64,000 nucleotides of DNA from Chiridota heheva (GCA_020152595.1 JAIGNY010002805.1:45001-109000), one strand, 5' to 3'; positions 1 through 11,744 are shown, numbered from the stretch's first letter. Numbers and translations are program-made. Notes: a model not told the origin generated them from the sequence alone.

Positions 1-438
1 TGTCATTGCAAATGCAAAAAAAATAATCAAGCTGCTCCCGGCCTGGTGACCCACCATGCAATTACACAAGTACATTACTAAGGACTTTAGAATTAATCGG
101 GCGCAGTAAATTCACTGAACCCAATATTTGTATTGTTACATGCGTACCGTGATCGGCGATCGTCCAAGTAAAATCGTGATTTTTTTGCGAAACGTTTTGC
201 GCGCTGCGCTATCCATGTGTTGCATCGCTGTTCAAAATGAATTAAATTACTTGCATTGATAGGTCAAGTGTGATATCATGTGTTTCCAAATAAAGAAAAT
301 GTAGATAGTAGAATGAAACAATACGTCACTGAGATTTTGATCAGGGGACAATGATCCCGAACGATAGCCAGCAAAATGATTTACAAGAGATAACGTAGCA
401 CTAGCATTCAAAGGCGGTGAAACCCGGGGAGACCTGTT
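1..438. other. no gene recognised
   Basis: AT-rich unique-looking sequence with no long ORF and no recognisable repeat. Confidence 0.4.
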
Positions 439-626
439 TTAGACGTATGAATTGGAAATATTACGACGTACGAAATATTTGTTACGACGTAAGAATTGAT
501 TTTTCTTCGGCGTATCATTAGGAGACGTAGACGTGTTGATATTACTCAACAAATCCTGTGGATCAAACCCGGGCAACGAAAGCAAGGGTATGGCGGAAGA
601 AATCAGAAGGGTTGACACAAGGGCGT
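439..626 (-). CDS. possible host exon (weak)
   Basis: On the - strand a pyrimidine-rich stretch ending in CAG (AG at 628-627) is followed by an open frame running to a TAA at 441-439. The start is hydrophobic (ALVSTLLISSAIPLL) and the end is polar and Arg/Asn-rich. No ATG begins it, so if real it is a spliced internal or terminal exon of a gene whose upstream exons lie to the right. I do not recognise the protein; the hydrophobic start could be a membrane segment. The 3' part contains the near-repeat ACGTCGTAA twice, which argues against strong coding constraint. It may be a chance ORF. Confidence 0.2.
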
Positions 627-881
627 CTGTCAAAAGGACAAAAAGTGGATGGCTATCTAAGTGAAGGGCAGGATGAATTGTGAAATAAAAAAATTAGTAA
701 AAAAGCTGAATATAGTTATTATAATGGGATGGGGTGTGGGGAGTGGGGGTGGGGGTTACATCTCTGTATTGATTCGGAGGCGTGGACAACGTCTGAAATA
801 TTAAGTAATATTCTTTGTAGAGATTTTGCACATTATTTGAAAACATTATTGTAAAAACCATCACCTTCCTTTTCCTTCAAC
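627..881. other. no gene recognised
   Basis: AT-rich flank with a G-rich run near 730-755, leading directly into the 49-bp array. Confidence 0.4.
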
Positions 882-3516
882 GGCTCAGTCGGTGAGCCAT
901 TTGGTTTTACACGTAACAGCAATTACAAAGGGCTCAGTCGGTGAGCCATTTGGTTTTACACGTGACAGCAATTACAAAGGGCTCAGTTGGTGAGCCATTT
1001 CGTTTTACACGTAACAGCAATTACAAAGGGCTCAGTTGGTTAGCCATTTGGTTTTATACGTGACAGCAATTACAAAGGGCTCAGTTGGTGAGCCATTTGG
1101 TTTTACACGTGACAGCAATTACAAAGGGCTCAGTTGGTTAGCCATTTGGTTTTATACGTGACAGCAATTACAAAGGGCTCAGTCGGTGAGCCATTTGGTT
1201 TTACACGTGACAGTAATTACAAAGGGCTCAGTTGGTGAGCCATTTGGTTTTACACGTGACAGCAATTACAAAGGGCTCAGTCGGTGAGCCATTTGGTTTT
1301 ACACGTGACAGCAATTACAAAGGGTTTAGTCGGTGAGCCATTTGGTTTTATACGTGACAACATTACAAAGGGCTCAGTCGGTGAGCCAGTTGGTTTTACA
1401 CGTGACAGCAATTACAAAGGGCTCAGTCGGTGAGCCATTTGGTTTTACACGTGACAACATTACAAAGGGCTCAGTCGGTGAGCCAGTTGGTTTTACACGT
1501 GACAGTAATTACAAAGGGCTCAGTTGGTGAGCCATTTGGTTTTACACGTGACAGCAATTACAAAGGGCTCAGTCGGTGAGCCATTTGGTTTTACACGTGA
1601 CAACATTACAAAGGGCTCAGTCGGTGAGCCATTTGGTTTTACACGTGACAACATTACAAAGGGCTCAGTCGGTGAGCCAGTTGGTTTTACACGTGACAGC
1701 AATTACAAAGGGCTCAGTCGGTGAGCCATTTGGTTTTACACGTGACAACATTACAAAGGGCTCAGTCGGTGAGCCAGTTGGTTTTACACGTGACAGTAAT
1801 TACAAAGGGCTCAGTTGGTGAGCCATTTGGTTTTACACGTGACAGCAATTACAAAGGGCTCAGTCGGTGAGCCATTTGGTTTTACACGTGACAACATTAC
1901 AAAGGGCTCAGTCGGTGAGCCATTTGGTTTTACACGTGACAGTAATTACAAAGGGCTCAGTTGGTGAGCCATTTGGTTTTACACGTGACAGCAATTACAA
2001 AGGGCTCAGTCGGTGAGCCATTTGGTTTTACACGTGACAGCAATTACAAAGGGTTTAGTCGGTGAGCCATTTGGTTTTATACGTGACAACATTACAAAGG
2101 GCTCAGTCGGTGAGCCAGTTGGTTTTACACGTGACAGCAATTACAAAGGGCTCAGTCGGTGAGCCATTTGGTTTTACACGTGACAGCAATTACAAAGGGT
2201 TTAGTCGGTGAGCCATTTGGTTTTATACGTGACAGCAATTACAAAGGGCTCAGTCGGTGAGCCATTTGGTTTTACACGTGACAGCAATTACAAAGGGCTC
2301 AGTCGGTAAGCCATTTGGTTTTACACGTAACAGCAATTACAAAGGGCTCAGTCGGTGAGCCATTTGGTTTTACACGTGACAGCAATTACAAAGGGCTCAG
2401 TCGGTGAGCCATTTGGTTTTACACGTAGCAGCAATTACAAAGGGCTCAGTCGGTGAGCCATTTGGTTTTACACGTGACAACATTACAAAGAGCTCAGTCG
2501 GTGAGCCAGTTGGTTTTACACGTGACAGCAATTACAAAGGGCTCAGTCGGTGAGCCATTTGGTTTTACACGTGACAACATTACAAAGGGCTCAGTCGGTG
2601 AGCCAGTTGGTTTTACACGTGACAGTAATTACAAAGGGCTCAGTTGGTGAGCCATTTGGTTTTACACGTGACAGCAATTACCAAGGGCTCAGTCGGTGAG
2701 CCATTTGGTTTTACACGTGACAACATTACAAAGGGCTCAGTCGGTGAGCCATTTGGTTTTACACGTGACAGTAATTACAAAGGGCTCAGTTGGTGAGCCA
2801 TTTGGTTTTACACGTGACAGCAATTACAAAGGGCTCAGTCGGTGAGCCATTTGGTTTTACACGTGACAGCAATTACAAAGGGTTTAGTCGGTGAGCCATT
2901 TGGTTTTATACGTGACAACATTACAAAGGGCTCAGTCGGTGAGCCAGTTGGTTTTACACGTGACAGCAATTACAAAGGGCTCAGTCGGTGAGCCATTTGG
3001 TTTTACACGTGACAGCAATTACAAAGGGTTTAGTCGGTGAGCCATTTGGTTTTATACGTGACAGCAATTACAAAGGGCTCAGTCGGTGAGCCATTTGGTT
3101 TTACACGTGACAGCAATTACAAAGGGCTCAGTCGGTAAGCCATTTGGTTTTACACGTAACAGCAATTACAAAGGGCTCAGTCGGTGAGCCATTTGGTTTT
3201 ACACGTGACAGCAATTACAAAGGGCTCAGTCGGTGAGCCATTTGGTTTTACACGTAGCAGCAATTACAAAGGGCTCAGTCGGTGAGCCATTTGGTTTTAC
3301 ACGTGACAGCAATTACAAAGGGCTCAGTCGGTAAGCCATTTGGTTTTACACGTAGCAGCAATTACAAAGGGCTCAGTCGGTGAGCCATTTGGTTTTACAC
3401 GTGACAGCAATTACAAAGGGCTCAGTCGGTGAGCCATTTGGTTTTACACGTAACAGCAATTACAAAGGGCTCAGTCGGTGAGCCATTTGGTTTTACACGT
3501 AACAGGAATTACAAAG
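882..3516. repeat. 49-bp tandem array (about 54 units) with a hairpin and an E-box in each unit
   Basis: Units begin GGCTCAGTCGGTGAGCC and recur every 49 bp (882, 931 and so on). A 48-bp variant has ACAACATTAC in place of ACAGCAATTAC. Each unit contains the inverted repeat GGCTCA-GTCGG-TGAGCC. Most contain CACGTG; variants read CACGTA or TACGTG. Rare unit variants such as GGTTTAGTCGG and CGTAGCAG recur 829-830 bp apart, which shows that a block of about 17 units was duplicated. Short ORFs on both strands are by-products of the repeat. Confidence 0.97.
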
Positions 3517-3535
3517 GACGGTGAATGTCGAAAAG

Positions 3536-4140
3536 TTGTTAAAGGAATATTCCCATGTGTGTTTCTAACCTTTCGTAAGAGAACATATTTAGAAACAATT
3601 TAGTACAAAAATCACGTTGATATGTTACTCCTACCAGGAGGTATTCACATTTTAGTGTTCACAACAACAAAACAGCCAATAAACGAATAGAAAAAAGCTC
3701 AGTATGACATCACAGCAACACATTCTACCACAAAGCTTATGTATTTCATTAAAATCTATCCTCCTTCTTTATTAGTAAAACCTGCTTGAAAAATAAATTG
3801 ATGAAAGTTTGGTATTTATATACATTGCCAAATATACCCTACTTTAATAACTTTTTGAAAATTGTTTCTAATCATGCAAAAACAACCAATTAACGTTCAA
3901 AGAAATACATCAGCATTTGCAATGAAAATGCTTCCATGACATCATCTAACACGAATCCATCATACTGTCATACTGTTCAAAAACTTTAAAGTGCAAATTG
4001 GAAATCTTTAAAAATCCATATCTCCTGAACGGAATATGATATCAACCTGATTTTTGTACCAAATTGGCTCTAGAAGTATGTTATTTCAAATGAAATTTTA
4101 CACAAACCCATGGGAATATTTCTGTAAGAGACTATTGCCA
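3536..4140. mobile_element. foldback MITE, GGAATATTCC family, copy 1
   Basis: The left end reads TTAAAGGAATATTCCCATG. The right end reads CATGGGAATATTTCTGTAAG and is its inverted complement with a few changes. Inner inverted blocks carry TGACATCA on both sides (about 3703 and 3938). No coding capacity is seen. Related copies lie near 30690-31115, 48955-49377 and 58907-59390, which supports a mobile family. Exact termini and target duplication are uncertain. Confidence 0.6.
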
Positions 4141-4258
4141 ACTTTTTTTTAAATATGGGCTCGACTTCTCCATAGTCAGATAGTAATTTCATCACGTTGG
4201 GTTCACTGTCTGCACAAACACAGTCTATAAAAGCTGAAAAGGGACAGAACAAACATTA

Positions 4259-4381
4259 TGTAGCATTGTTGTAGTAGCATGCATTATAGTTTATGTATGG
4301 CGCCTCCATCTCCATCTCTCAACAAGATTGGCCATCTTGAAAATACCTAAATAGAGTTGTGTTGTTAACGTATAAACTGCG
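4259..4381 (+). repeat. 5' LTR (recognisable part)
   Basis: Matches 8751-8871 with shared blocks such as TGCATTAT, TTGGCCAT, GAAAATACCT and ACGTATAAACTG. Similarity stops after ATAAACTG, so the 3' part of this LTR is missing or highly diverged. Confidence 0.8.
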
Positions 4382-4397
4382 GTAAAACCCGTTTTAA

Positions 4398-4971
4398 ATG
4401 ACGTCTACAACTACAGAGAACACAAACCTTCCTCTCCCGGAGAAATTTCAAGGAGCAACTGGACCAAAACAGAGAACTTTGGCCGAAATGCTTACGCTGA
4501 TTCGACGTTACAGGTACGCCTCAGGCAGGCCTAGTAAATAAGACTGATAGGGAACAAGTCAGTACGCTGGTATATGCTATGGGCGACTGCGACGATGATA
4601 TACTAACAACGTTATCAATGACTGAAAGTACGGCGAAATACGATGAAGTAAAGACAGCTCTTAACATATATTATGATGTTCGACGAAATATTGTAGTGGA
4701 TAAGGCAATGTTTAACAAACGTAAACAAATGCCTGGAGAGGCAGTAGAAGACTTCATTCAAGATCTTTATAAACTTGCAGAAAACTGCAACTATCAAACA
4801 CTCAAAGAGGATCTCATAGGGGACAGAATTGTAGTGGGGGTCCATAATGATAGACTTTTCGATATTTTGCAAGCTAAGCCAAATTTGACATTAGAGGATG
4901 CGGTGCAAATTTGCCGCCAAGCTGAAGCTAGAAATCAAAATCAAGACATAGTACGTAATCGTGAATTTTAA
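4398..4971 (+). pseudogene. gag fragment of gypsy-type element
   Basis: An ATG at 4398 opens a frame that stops near 4540. A second overlapping frame continues from about 4536 to 4971, so one frameshift splits gag. The second part has the pattern usual for retrotransposon gag: helical, charged, with MPGEAVEDFIQDLYKLAENC followed by a segment ending LEDAVQICRQAEA. Its role would be forming the intracellular particle that packages element RNA. Confidence 0.8.
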
Positions 4972-5109
4972 TCAGTAGACTATGTTAAGCAGCAATTCCC
5001 TTCTCGTCCCCCGAGTCAGAAAAAGACATTGTCATGGAAACACTCGTAAAAATCTGAGAAACAAGCAAAGCACGCAAAGCACGCAAAGTCAGAAGCCACC
5101 TGCAAACGC

Positions 5110-5210
5110 AACCTGTAAATGGTGTGGGCGTAAGCGTCATGACAGAAAAGCTTGCCCCGCCAGGGAAGCAATTTGTAATAATTGTCAAAAGCGTGGACAT
5201 TATTAGTCTG
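5110..5210 (+). pseudogene. gag nucleocapsid zinc knuckles, broken
   Basis: One intact CX2CX4HX4C knuckle is visible (Cys-Lys-Trp-Cys ... His ... Cys). A second begins Cys-Asn-Asn-Cys with the His in place, but a TAG stop falls just before its last Cys. These knuckles bind element RNA in functional relatives. Confidence 0.8.
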
Positions 5211-5324
5211 TCTGCTGGACCTATAGACCTACAGAACAGGTAAACGAAGTACATGACCTAGAAGATATTGATGTCCAATTCCTTGGTGTCGTTGAAGTAG
5301 AAAGCGTATCTTAATCTGCCGATG

Positions 5325-5410
5325 ATCACTGGTCAGCAGAAATAAATGTCAATGGACATCCTACCAGTTTCAAGCTAGAGTGACGCAGGAGCCACAGTAT
5401 CTGTGGTCAC
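5325..5410 (+). pseudogene. retroelement aspartic protease remnant
   Basis: A short stretch resembling the start of a retropepsin (strand, then the catalytic loop, then GATVSVVT) is interrupted by a stop and a one-base frameshift at the catalytic loop. It sits between gag and RT, as expected. Too short to assign more firmly. Confidence 0.5.
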
Positions 5411-5511
5411 TGAGAGATAGTGAACCGTGGCTGAGTGAACTTGAGAAACTTTGCAAAAAAAAACTGAACAAAGCCTTCGGGGACCTGGGAGTGCACACCT
5501 CACAGTAATCG

Positions 5512-6412
5512 GTGCACTTCAGGCATCCTTACATTATAGAGATAAAACTATTAATGAAACTATTTATGTCATTCAGAACCAGTAAACACTGGCTACTGAG
5601 CAAAAGAGCGTGCGTAGCGCTAAATTTGATTGCGCGAGTGGATAAAGTCAACCGTCTTTCAAGTTGCACTTCAGCGCCAAACTTTACAGCTGAATTCCTG
5701 TCACTTTTCACTGGCTTGGGAAAGGTAAAGACTGAACATCATATCACCCTGAAGCCAAATTGCAAGCCAGTATGTCTGTATACTCCAGGGAGAATTCCAC
5801 ACCCAGTTCTTCCTAAAGTCAAAACTGAAATGGACTCGATAGTTAAGCAGGGTGTAATTTCTCCCGTAACAACACCCACTGAGTGGTGTTCAGGAATTGT
5901 GTGCGTACCATGCAAAGCCCAGTGGTGCAGTTAGAATCTGCGTAGACCTCACACAGCTGATTAAGAGTGTCCAGCGCAAAATACACCCCATGTATTCAGT
6001 GGATGAGAGCCTAGCAAAATTAGGGAAAAGCAAAATCTTCACCTGTTCACAAAGCTTGATGCCAAGGCAATTTCCGCTGGATGCACAATCGCGACTACTT
6101 ACAAGATTTCTTACCCCATTTGGAAGATATTGTTTCAATCGCATCCCATTTGGGATATCATCTGCGCCGGAGATATTTCAGCGCACAATGTCCAGCCTCC
6201 TCGAGGGCATTGATGGTGTCATATGTCATATGGATGACATCCTTATCCACAGCGCATTAAAAGAAGAACATGACAAGTGTGTGCGCACTGTCCTTCAGCG
6301 TCTTCAGGATGCTGGTCTCACACTCAATGACAAGTGCAAAGTGAACCAACTTGTGAACCAACCAAGTGAACCAACTTGGCAAACTCATACCTGCTCTCGC
6401 AGAAACATCTGA
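5512..6412 (+). pseudogene. reverse transcriptase fragment, gypsy type
   Basis: Two overlapping frames (5512-5934 and 5897-6412) cover the RT fingers and palm. Visible blocks are GVISPVTTPTEWCSGIV, RICVDL (motif A), FNRIPFGISSAPEIFQ (motif B) and HMDDIL (motif C at about 6226-6243; the first position is His rather than the usual aromatic). The frame is lost at 6412. Confidence 0.9.
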
Positions 6413-6497
6413 GCCAATGAGACAGCTCCTTCGTAAGGACAGAGCTTGGTATTGAAGCGCGGCTCAGCAGAGATTATTCCAAAGCGTAAAAGACACC

Positions 6498-6915
6498 TTG
6501 GTATCTTCAGAGATACTCGCACATTATGAACCACAGCGTCCAACCATTGTCGAATCAGATGCCTCTAATTCAGGCATTGGAGCAGTTCTTATTCAAATCC
6601 AGGAAGATGGAAACCGCCGTCCTGTATGCTATGCATGCAGATCACTTAGTGAAACAGAAAAGCGATTTCCACTTATCGAGAAAGAGGCCCTCACAGTGAC
6701 TTGTGCCTGTGAAAATTTCGCAGAATACATAATGGTTTGCACTTCGCAGTAGAAACAGACCACAAACCTTTGGTTCCGCTCCTCAGTACAACCGAGCTAG
6801 CGAAGATGCCGCCACGCATCCAACGTTTTCGCTTGAGACTTATAAGATTTAACCCGACAGTGCAACATGTCGCAGGAAAAAATCAGATAATCGTGGATAC
6901 ACTCTCCCGCGCTTC
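6498..6915 (+). pseudogene. RNase H domain fragment, gypsy type
   Basis: ESDASNSGIGAVL carries the first catalytic Asp, EKEALTVTCAC the Glu region and ETDHKPL the next Asp block. The tail DTLSR matches the usual junction to integrase. The segment is split between two frames (break near 6740). Confidence 0.9.
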
Positions 6916-8075
6916 AGTCAGCAAACCACAGGAAGCTGAAACATTACTCATATCGGAAGTAGAGTCATATGCAGCCAGTGTTTTCGCTTCGCTTTCAGCA
7001 TTTTCAACACGCTTGGCAGAGATAATCAAAGCCCAAAAAGCTGACGAAGAGTGTATGCAAATCAAAGCATTTTGTACAAATGGGTGGTCAGCATTCATGC
7101 CACTCATGCCTTTTCTCCGACAGTATTTAGAAAATCGTGGACACTTGACTATTGTTGATGGCCTCCTACTCTATGAGGACAGAGTAGTTATTCCTAGATG
7201 CGCTTGGAATGTTGGAACGTATACATGAGGGTCATCTAGGCATCACAAATTGCCGCTCAAGGGCCCGCACTTCAGTCTGGTGGCCAAGTCTCTCAACAAG
7301 TATTGAGGAGATGGTGAGAAAATGTCCTACGTACGCAAAGGATCGCCCGGAACTTACAGGACCCCCTACGGCCCTCTTCGTTTCCAGGCCGACCATAAGA
7401 GTGGGTAGGAATGGACCTTTTCCATTACAATGGAAAGAACTATTTAATAGTGGTCGATTATTACTCGAGATGGGTTGAAATCAAGCGACTGGGAAATTAA
7501 GCTTTGAAGCTGTCATAACAACACTGAAAGAACTCTTCTCACTTCATGGCATCCCCGATGTCGTGGTTTCAGACAATGGGCCACAATTTACCGCCGAGGT
7601 TTTCCGCAAGTTTGCAGAAACCTATGGATTCGTGCATGTCACTAGCTCACCTCATTATCCGCCCTGCAACAGAGAAGCTGAGAGAGCAGTTCGAACAGTG
7701 AAGGGTCTTTTGAGAAAGAATGAGGATATTTACCTTGCACTCCTTACTTACCGATCTACTCCCCTACAGAACGAGCTATCCCCAAGTGAACTCCTTATGG
7801 GTAGGCGTCTTCTAACACAACTGCCAATTTTTCCAGGCAATCTTCATCCTTGTAATCATAATGTAACAAAGATGCGCAAAAAGGACGAACTTTATCGTCT
7901 AAACCAGCAAAATGTGTACAATCAACCACACCGTGCAAAGGATCTTCCCATTCTTAAACCTGCAGAACAAGTCTGGGTTCGGGATCAAAAGCGCAATGGC
8001 CAGATTGTCAAACACACCCAAGAACCAAGGTCGTACCTGATAAAGACTCAACTAGGTGCAATCCGCCGTAACTGA
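6916..8075 (+). pseudogene. integrase fragment, gypsy type
   Basis: An HHCC-like region (HEGHLG ... CPTYAK) is followed after a frame break by VSDNGPQFTAEVFRKFAETY, which carries a catalytic-core Asp, then EAERAVRTVK (catalytic Glu) and a C-terminal region (LTYRSTPL ... SPSELLMGRRL). Frame breaks occur near 7225 and 7480. In intact relatives this enzyme inserts element cDNA. Confidence 0.9.
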
Positions 8076-8740
8076 TCTGCATTGATTTCTGTTGGCACGG
8101 AACCCCAATCACAGACTGTTCAAAATGAAACCCCCACAACCCCCAAGTTCAAATAACCCCCAAGTTCAAATGTTCAACAAGAAGCAACTGCTCCAGTTTC
8201 ATCGAACACTAACTGGACAAACCTGGATTCCAAACTCACCGTTGAAAACTCGCAGTGGAAGAGTTGTGAAACCAAATCTAAAATACAGTGATTTTTACAC
8301 TTACTGACATTACAAGAACAAGCACAGAAACATTAGAAAGAGTTTATGTTTATACCGTATTAGTTTGCTAGTAGCATGTATAGTTAGTTGTTTTATTATT
8401 GTGTTGAAAGTACAGTAGTACAATGAACTTTGAGCAACTTTTGAGAGGAAATGTTTCAAAGGAAATGTCAGTTTTCCAGTGGATTCCAGTCAACAGTGAA
8501 TTGTTTTTGGTAGACTGTGAGGTTATAATACATTGAAATGGACCAGAATAATGTCCAAAAACCCAGTAAGCAAAGGGTAGTCTACCCGTGAGCTCTTCAG
8601 GATAGATACAAGTTGAGTTAAAGAAATATAACATATTTACATTTAAGAGTGAACTCTAACAGATTTTAAGATACTTTTATAAAGGACATTGGACTTTAAC
8701 GGGAAACATTGAAAAGTCCAAATACCAGATGGTTAGACTT
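8076..8740 (+). other. 3' untranslated part of the gypsy element
   Basis: One further frame, 8092-8307, ends KPNLKYSDFYTY and is probably the integrase/pol C-terminus out of frame. The rest has no ORF of note. Confidence 0.5.
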
Positions 8741-8750
8741 AAAGGGGAGA
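8741..8750 (+). other. polypurine tract
   Basis: AAAGGGGAGA lies directly before the TG that opens the downstream LTR, the expected position of the plus-strand primer. Confidence 0.8.
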
Positions 8751-8902
8751 TGTAGTATTATGTAGTAGTATGCATTATTGTTTATGTATAGCGCCTTGAT
8801 GTCCATCTTTCTAGGAGATTGGCCATTTCGAAAATACCTGAATGAAGTTGTGTTTACGTATAAACTGTCTCAGACCTCAATCATTTTCGTCATAATAATA
8901 CA
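8751..8902 (+). repeat. 3' LTR
   Basis: Starts TG after the purine tract and ends ...AATACA, giving a TG...CA repeat of about 152 bp, short for gypsy elements. The last 30 bp have no clear counterpart in the upstream LTR, so the 3' boundary is inferred from TG...CA and the CATT flank. Confidence 0.7.
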
Positions 8903-8951
8903 CATTCCAGCAACTCGATAAAGAATGCATTCATCACGTGTCCTTGTCTAG

Positions 8952-9232
8952 TCTACCTACTGTGGTGTAGCGGTTATCATACCTGTCTACAGACGACGAG
9001 GTCCTGGGTTCAAGCCGGGTTGGGGAGACACGCCAGTGCACCACAACTGGTGGTTATCAAAGGCCGTGGACATTGACTTGGTTGTCGATGCTATGTCTGT
9101 CCGTACGCCGTCCGGGTCGTATAACGTGTTTCGTGATAGCATTGTTACTATCATAACCGAATACGCAGGCGACGACCCCGTCATTGTAATTGAGTGTTTA
9201 CTCGTCGTCGTCGTCGACTGTTGAGTAATATT
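8952..9232 (+). mobile_element. tRNA-derived SINE, copy 1
   Basis: Pol III box A-like TGGTGTAGCGG (8963-8973) and box B-like GGTTCAAGCC (9007-9016) sit at tRNA-like spacing, followed by an unrelated body and a TCG-repeat tail. It matches the copy at 36147-36425 along its whole length. A core around 9042-9069 also occurs at 63832-63857. Confidence 0.85.
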
Positions 9233-9936
9233 AACACGTCAGTAATGTAATTCATGCCAAGATTTACGTGCTTTATACATACACTTTGCGGTCATTTCAA
9301 ACAAGAAACAATCTAAAAAACTTATTTCCAAGAAAAAACAATGTAACCTCCTGCACCCCTCTCCCCCTCCCCCTTTCCCATACCCCCGCGCTCTCGGAAA
9401 TAAATACATAAAACACGTCACGCTAAAATATTTAAATATTTATCGATTAAATACTTGCATTTTTACAATACAGAGATGTATCCCTCCCGCCCCCCCTTCT
9501 TATATTTCCGTGCAAAAACAATTCGGAAAATAAATACATCAAAATATTTCTCGACTACATACTTGCCTTCTTACAATACAGAGGTGTATCCCCTCCCCCT
9601 CCCCCAATTATTACAATAGTTATTTTAAAATCCCGCTTTTATAAAGTTTACAATTTCATCCTGCCCTTTATTAAGATTCTTCTTCTCCTTTAACATTTCC
9701 TAAATCCCCTGCCCTTCCCCTTCAAATGAATAGTAGGATCTCCACACCTTCCCAATTCTTGTAAAGCACTGCTAATTTAATCTTCTTTCTGTCTTTCAAC
9801 GTTCAAGTTTTCCCCTAATCGGAAAATCTTCAATTATCAGGACCTTTCCTTTTTTCTTTCTTTTTTTTCATTTTCGGGCAGTTCTTTCGATTTTCGGGAA
9901 ATTTCCTGTAATTACTGGAAAATTTTGCTTATTTTT
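9233..9936. repeat. pyrimidine-rich low-complexity sequence with a duplicated block
   Basis: Several C-rich runs. The block at about 9397-9498 (AAATACAT ... TACTTGC ... ACAATACAGAG.TGTATCCC) recurs at about 9524-9605. No coding sequence seen. Confidence 0.5.
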
Positions 9937-10540
9937 GGAATGTTTCGACAAAATTTATTCGATTTGGGGAACATTTTCTTACAATTTGAAGAAAATTTTC
10001 CTCACTTTCAGGACATTTTTGTCATTTCCGGGCAATTTTCTTTGATTTTTGGAAACTTTTCTTCAATTTTCGGGAAATTTTTTCCTTTTCGAGTAGTATT
10101 TTTTCTTCAGGAAATTTCCTTTAATTATTGGGAAAGTTTGCAAAATTATGGAAAGTGTTCTTTGAATTTCGGGAAATTTTCTTCAACATTTGGGAAATAT
10201 TGCCAAACTTAAAGAAAAGTTTCTAATTTTCGGAATGTTTCGACAAAATTTATTCGATTTTGGAAACATTTTCTTACAATTTTAAGAACAATTTCTTCAC
10301 TTTCGGGACATTTTTGTCATTTCCGGGAAATTTTCTTTGATTGTCGGAAACTTTTCTTCAATTTTCGGGAAATTTTTTCTTTTTCGAAAAGTATTTTTTC
10401 TTCAGGAAATTTCAGTCCTCTAATTATCAGGAAAGTTTGCAAAATTTCGGAAAGTGTTCTTTAAATTTCGGGAAATTTTCTTAAACATTTGGGAAATTTT
10501 CTTAAACATTTGGGAAATATTGCCAAACTTAAAGAGAAAT
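9937..10540. repeat. two tandem copies of a ~295-bp TTTTCGGGAAA-rich unit
   Basis: GGAATGTTTCGACAAAATTT occurs at 9937 and again at 10232; both copies continue in parallel to AACATTTGGGAAATATTGCC. Each copy is itself built from loose 25-35-bp motifs around TT(C/T)GGGAAATTTTC. Copy 2 also has a short internal duplication near 10480-10510. Confidence 0.85.
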
Positions 10541-11744
10541 TCCTAATTTTACCTTTTAACCGGCCAAGAGCATCCAACCGGGAAGGTGAAATTCTCTCGG
10601 GGGAAGAAACTGCCTCCGCCCTTACCACCGTTTCCTACTCTCAACCAACCTATCAATTGGCCCACCAGTAAAAATTCCTTTAAAAAGCCCTGCCTATACC
10701 TGTCTTACTATAATCCTCTAAATATGTTTAATTGAGATTATTTTAGATCCACAAAAGGATTAAAATGCACCATGGACCTACCAGTGGTATCTCACGCCGG
10801 AAATCTCGCGCTTTGCGCTTGGATAGTGCTAAGGCGCTATAAACTTTCAGCAAATGATAATCCTCCCCCCTTCCCCCTCCCCCTATCCAATATCAAATAT
10901 ATTCAGACTGCACTGTGTGCTATACATAATGTGAAGTGTGTCTTGTTCAAGATGAATAAGTACCAAATTTAGATATAGAAATTGTCGTTTCTTAATTTAT
11001 ATTTTGATTTTGAGAGTTAAAAATTTTTTTTTTTTTCTTTGCGCGCATACTTCCCACTGCACCCAGGCACTGTTTTAAAATCAAGGGGAAAAAAGTTTAA
11101 AAGAGGACATCAAAAGAAACTATGATATGATAAAGAAAGTGTCTAAAAATCGTATTCCGTTAAGGAAATATTCAAGTTTAAAGCTCTGTTTAATTGTGTA
11201 AAAGTAACTAGTGTAGTAAGTCTACTATGGAAAATTGGCGTCTTAATCCTCACACTCTTAACAATTGTTAATTAATGTACTCAACTTTTTTTTTTTTTCT
11301 CTTACTTTTTTCCGTTTGCTAACGGCTATTTGCAAAACTACTTCATTCAAATTTATGTTTTATGACCTGACATGTACAGATGTAAATCGAGCTAGCCTCT
11401 GGGTTGGCGATATTTATGAATATTCAAGTTACTGCTGCGTGATTTATAATTCTTCGGCAGAGGATGAACTTAAGTGATTTCGGCGTCAGTTAGATTGATT
11501 TTCTTACACAACTCGTTTGATGTGTGTCATGTATGTTTGTATGTCTATGATCATTTGAATGAGAATAAAATAATTTGTTCCAGGGCCTAATTTGATTGTC
11601 TTATAATACAAAATATAATGTGTCTAAATGATACATTTGTAAGTTCAAAGTTGGAGGGGGAAGGGTGACCCACTTTTAAAAAGGCGCCCCTCCCCTCCCC
11701 CCCTCCCCTCCGCTTCCAACGCCTATGTCCGTTATATTATAATA
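10541..11744. other. no gene recognised
   Basis: AT-rich sequence with pyrimidine tracts (10860-10885, 11690-11715). ORFs here are short and resemble nothing I know. Confidence 0.4.

Larger units (their letters stand above)
4259..8902 (+). mobile_element. Ty3/gypsy-type LTR retrotransposon, decayed
   Basis: Two similar direct repeats starting TGTAG(C/T)ATT flank gag, protease, reverse transcriptase, RNase H and integrase segments in the Ty3/gypsy order. A purine tract abuts the downstream repeat. CATT(A) at 4254-4258 and CATT(C) at 8903-8907 may be the target duplication. Reading frames are broken by several stops and frameshifts throughout, so the copy is inactive. No primer-binding site is obvious, and the 5' leader looks deleted. 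Confidence 0.9.

Noticed and set aside
882-3516. CRISPR-like array
   Set aside because: Units are contiguous with no unique spacers, and the genome is animal.
8952-9025. Functional tRNA gene
   Set aside because: Box A and box B are present but the cloverleaf is not complete, and a long SINE body follows with a second genomic copy.
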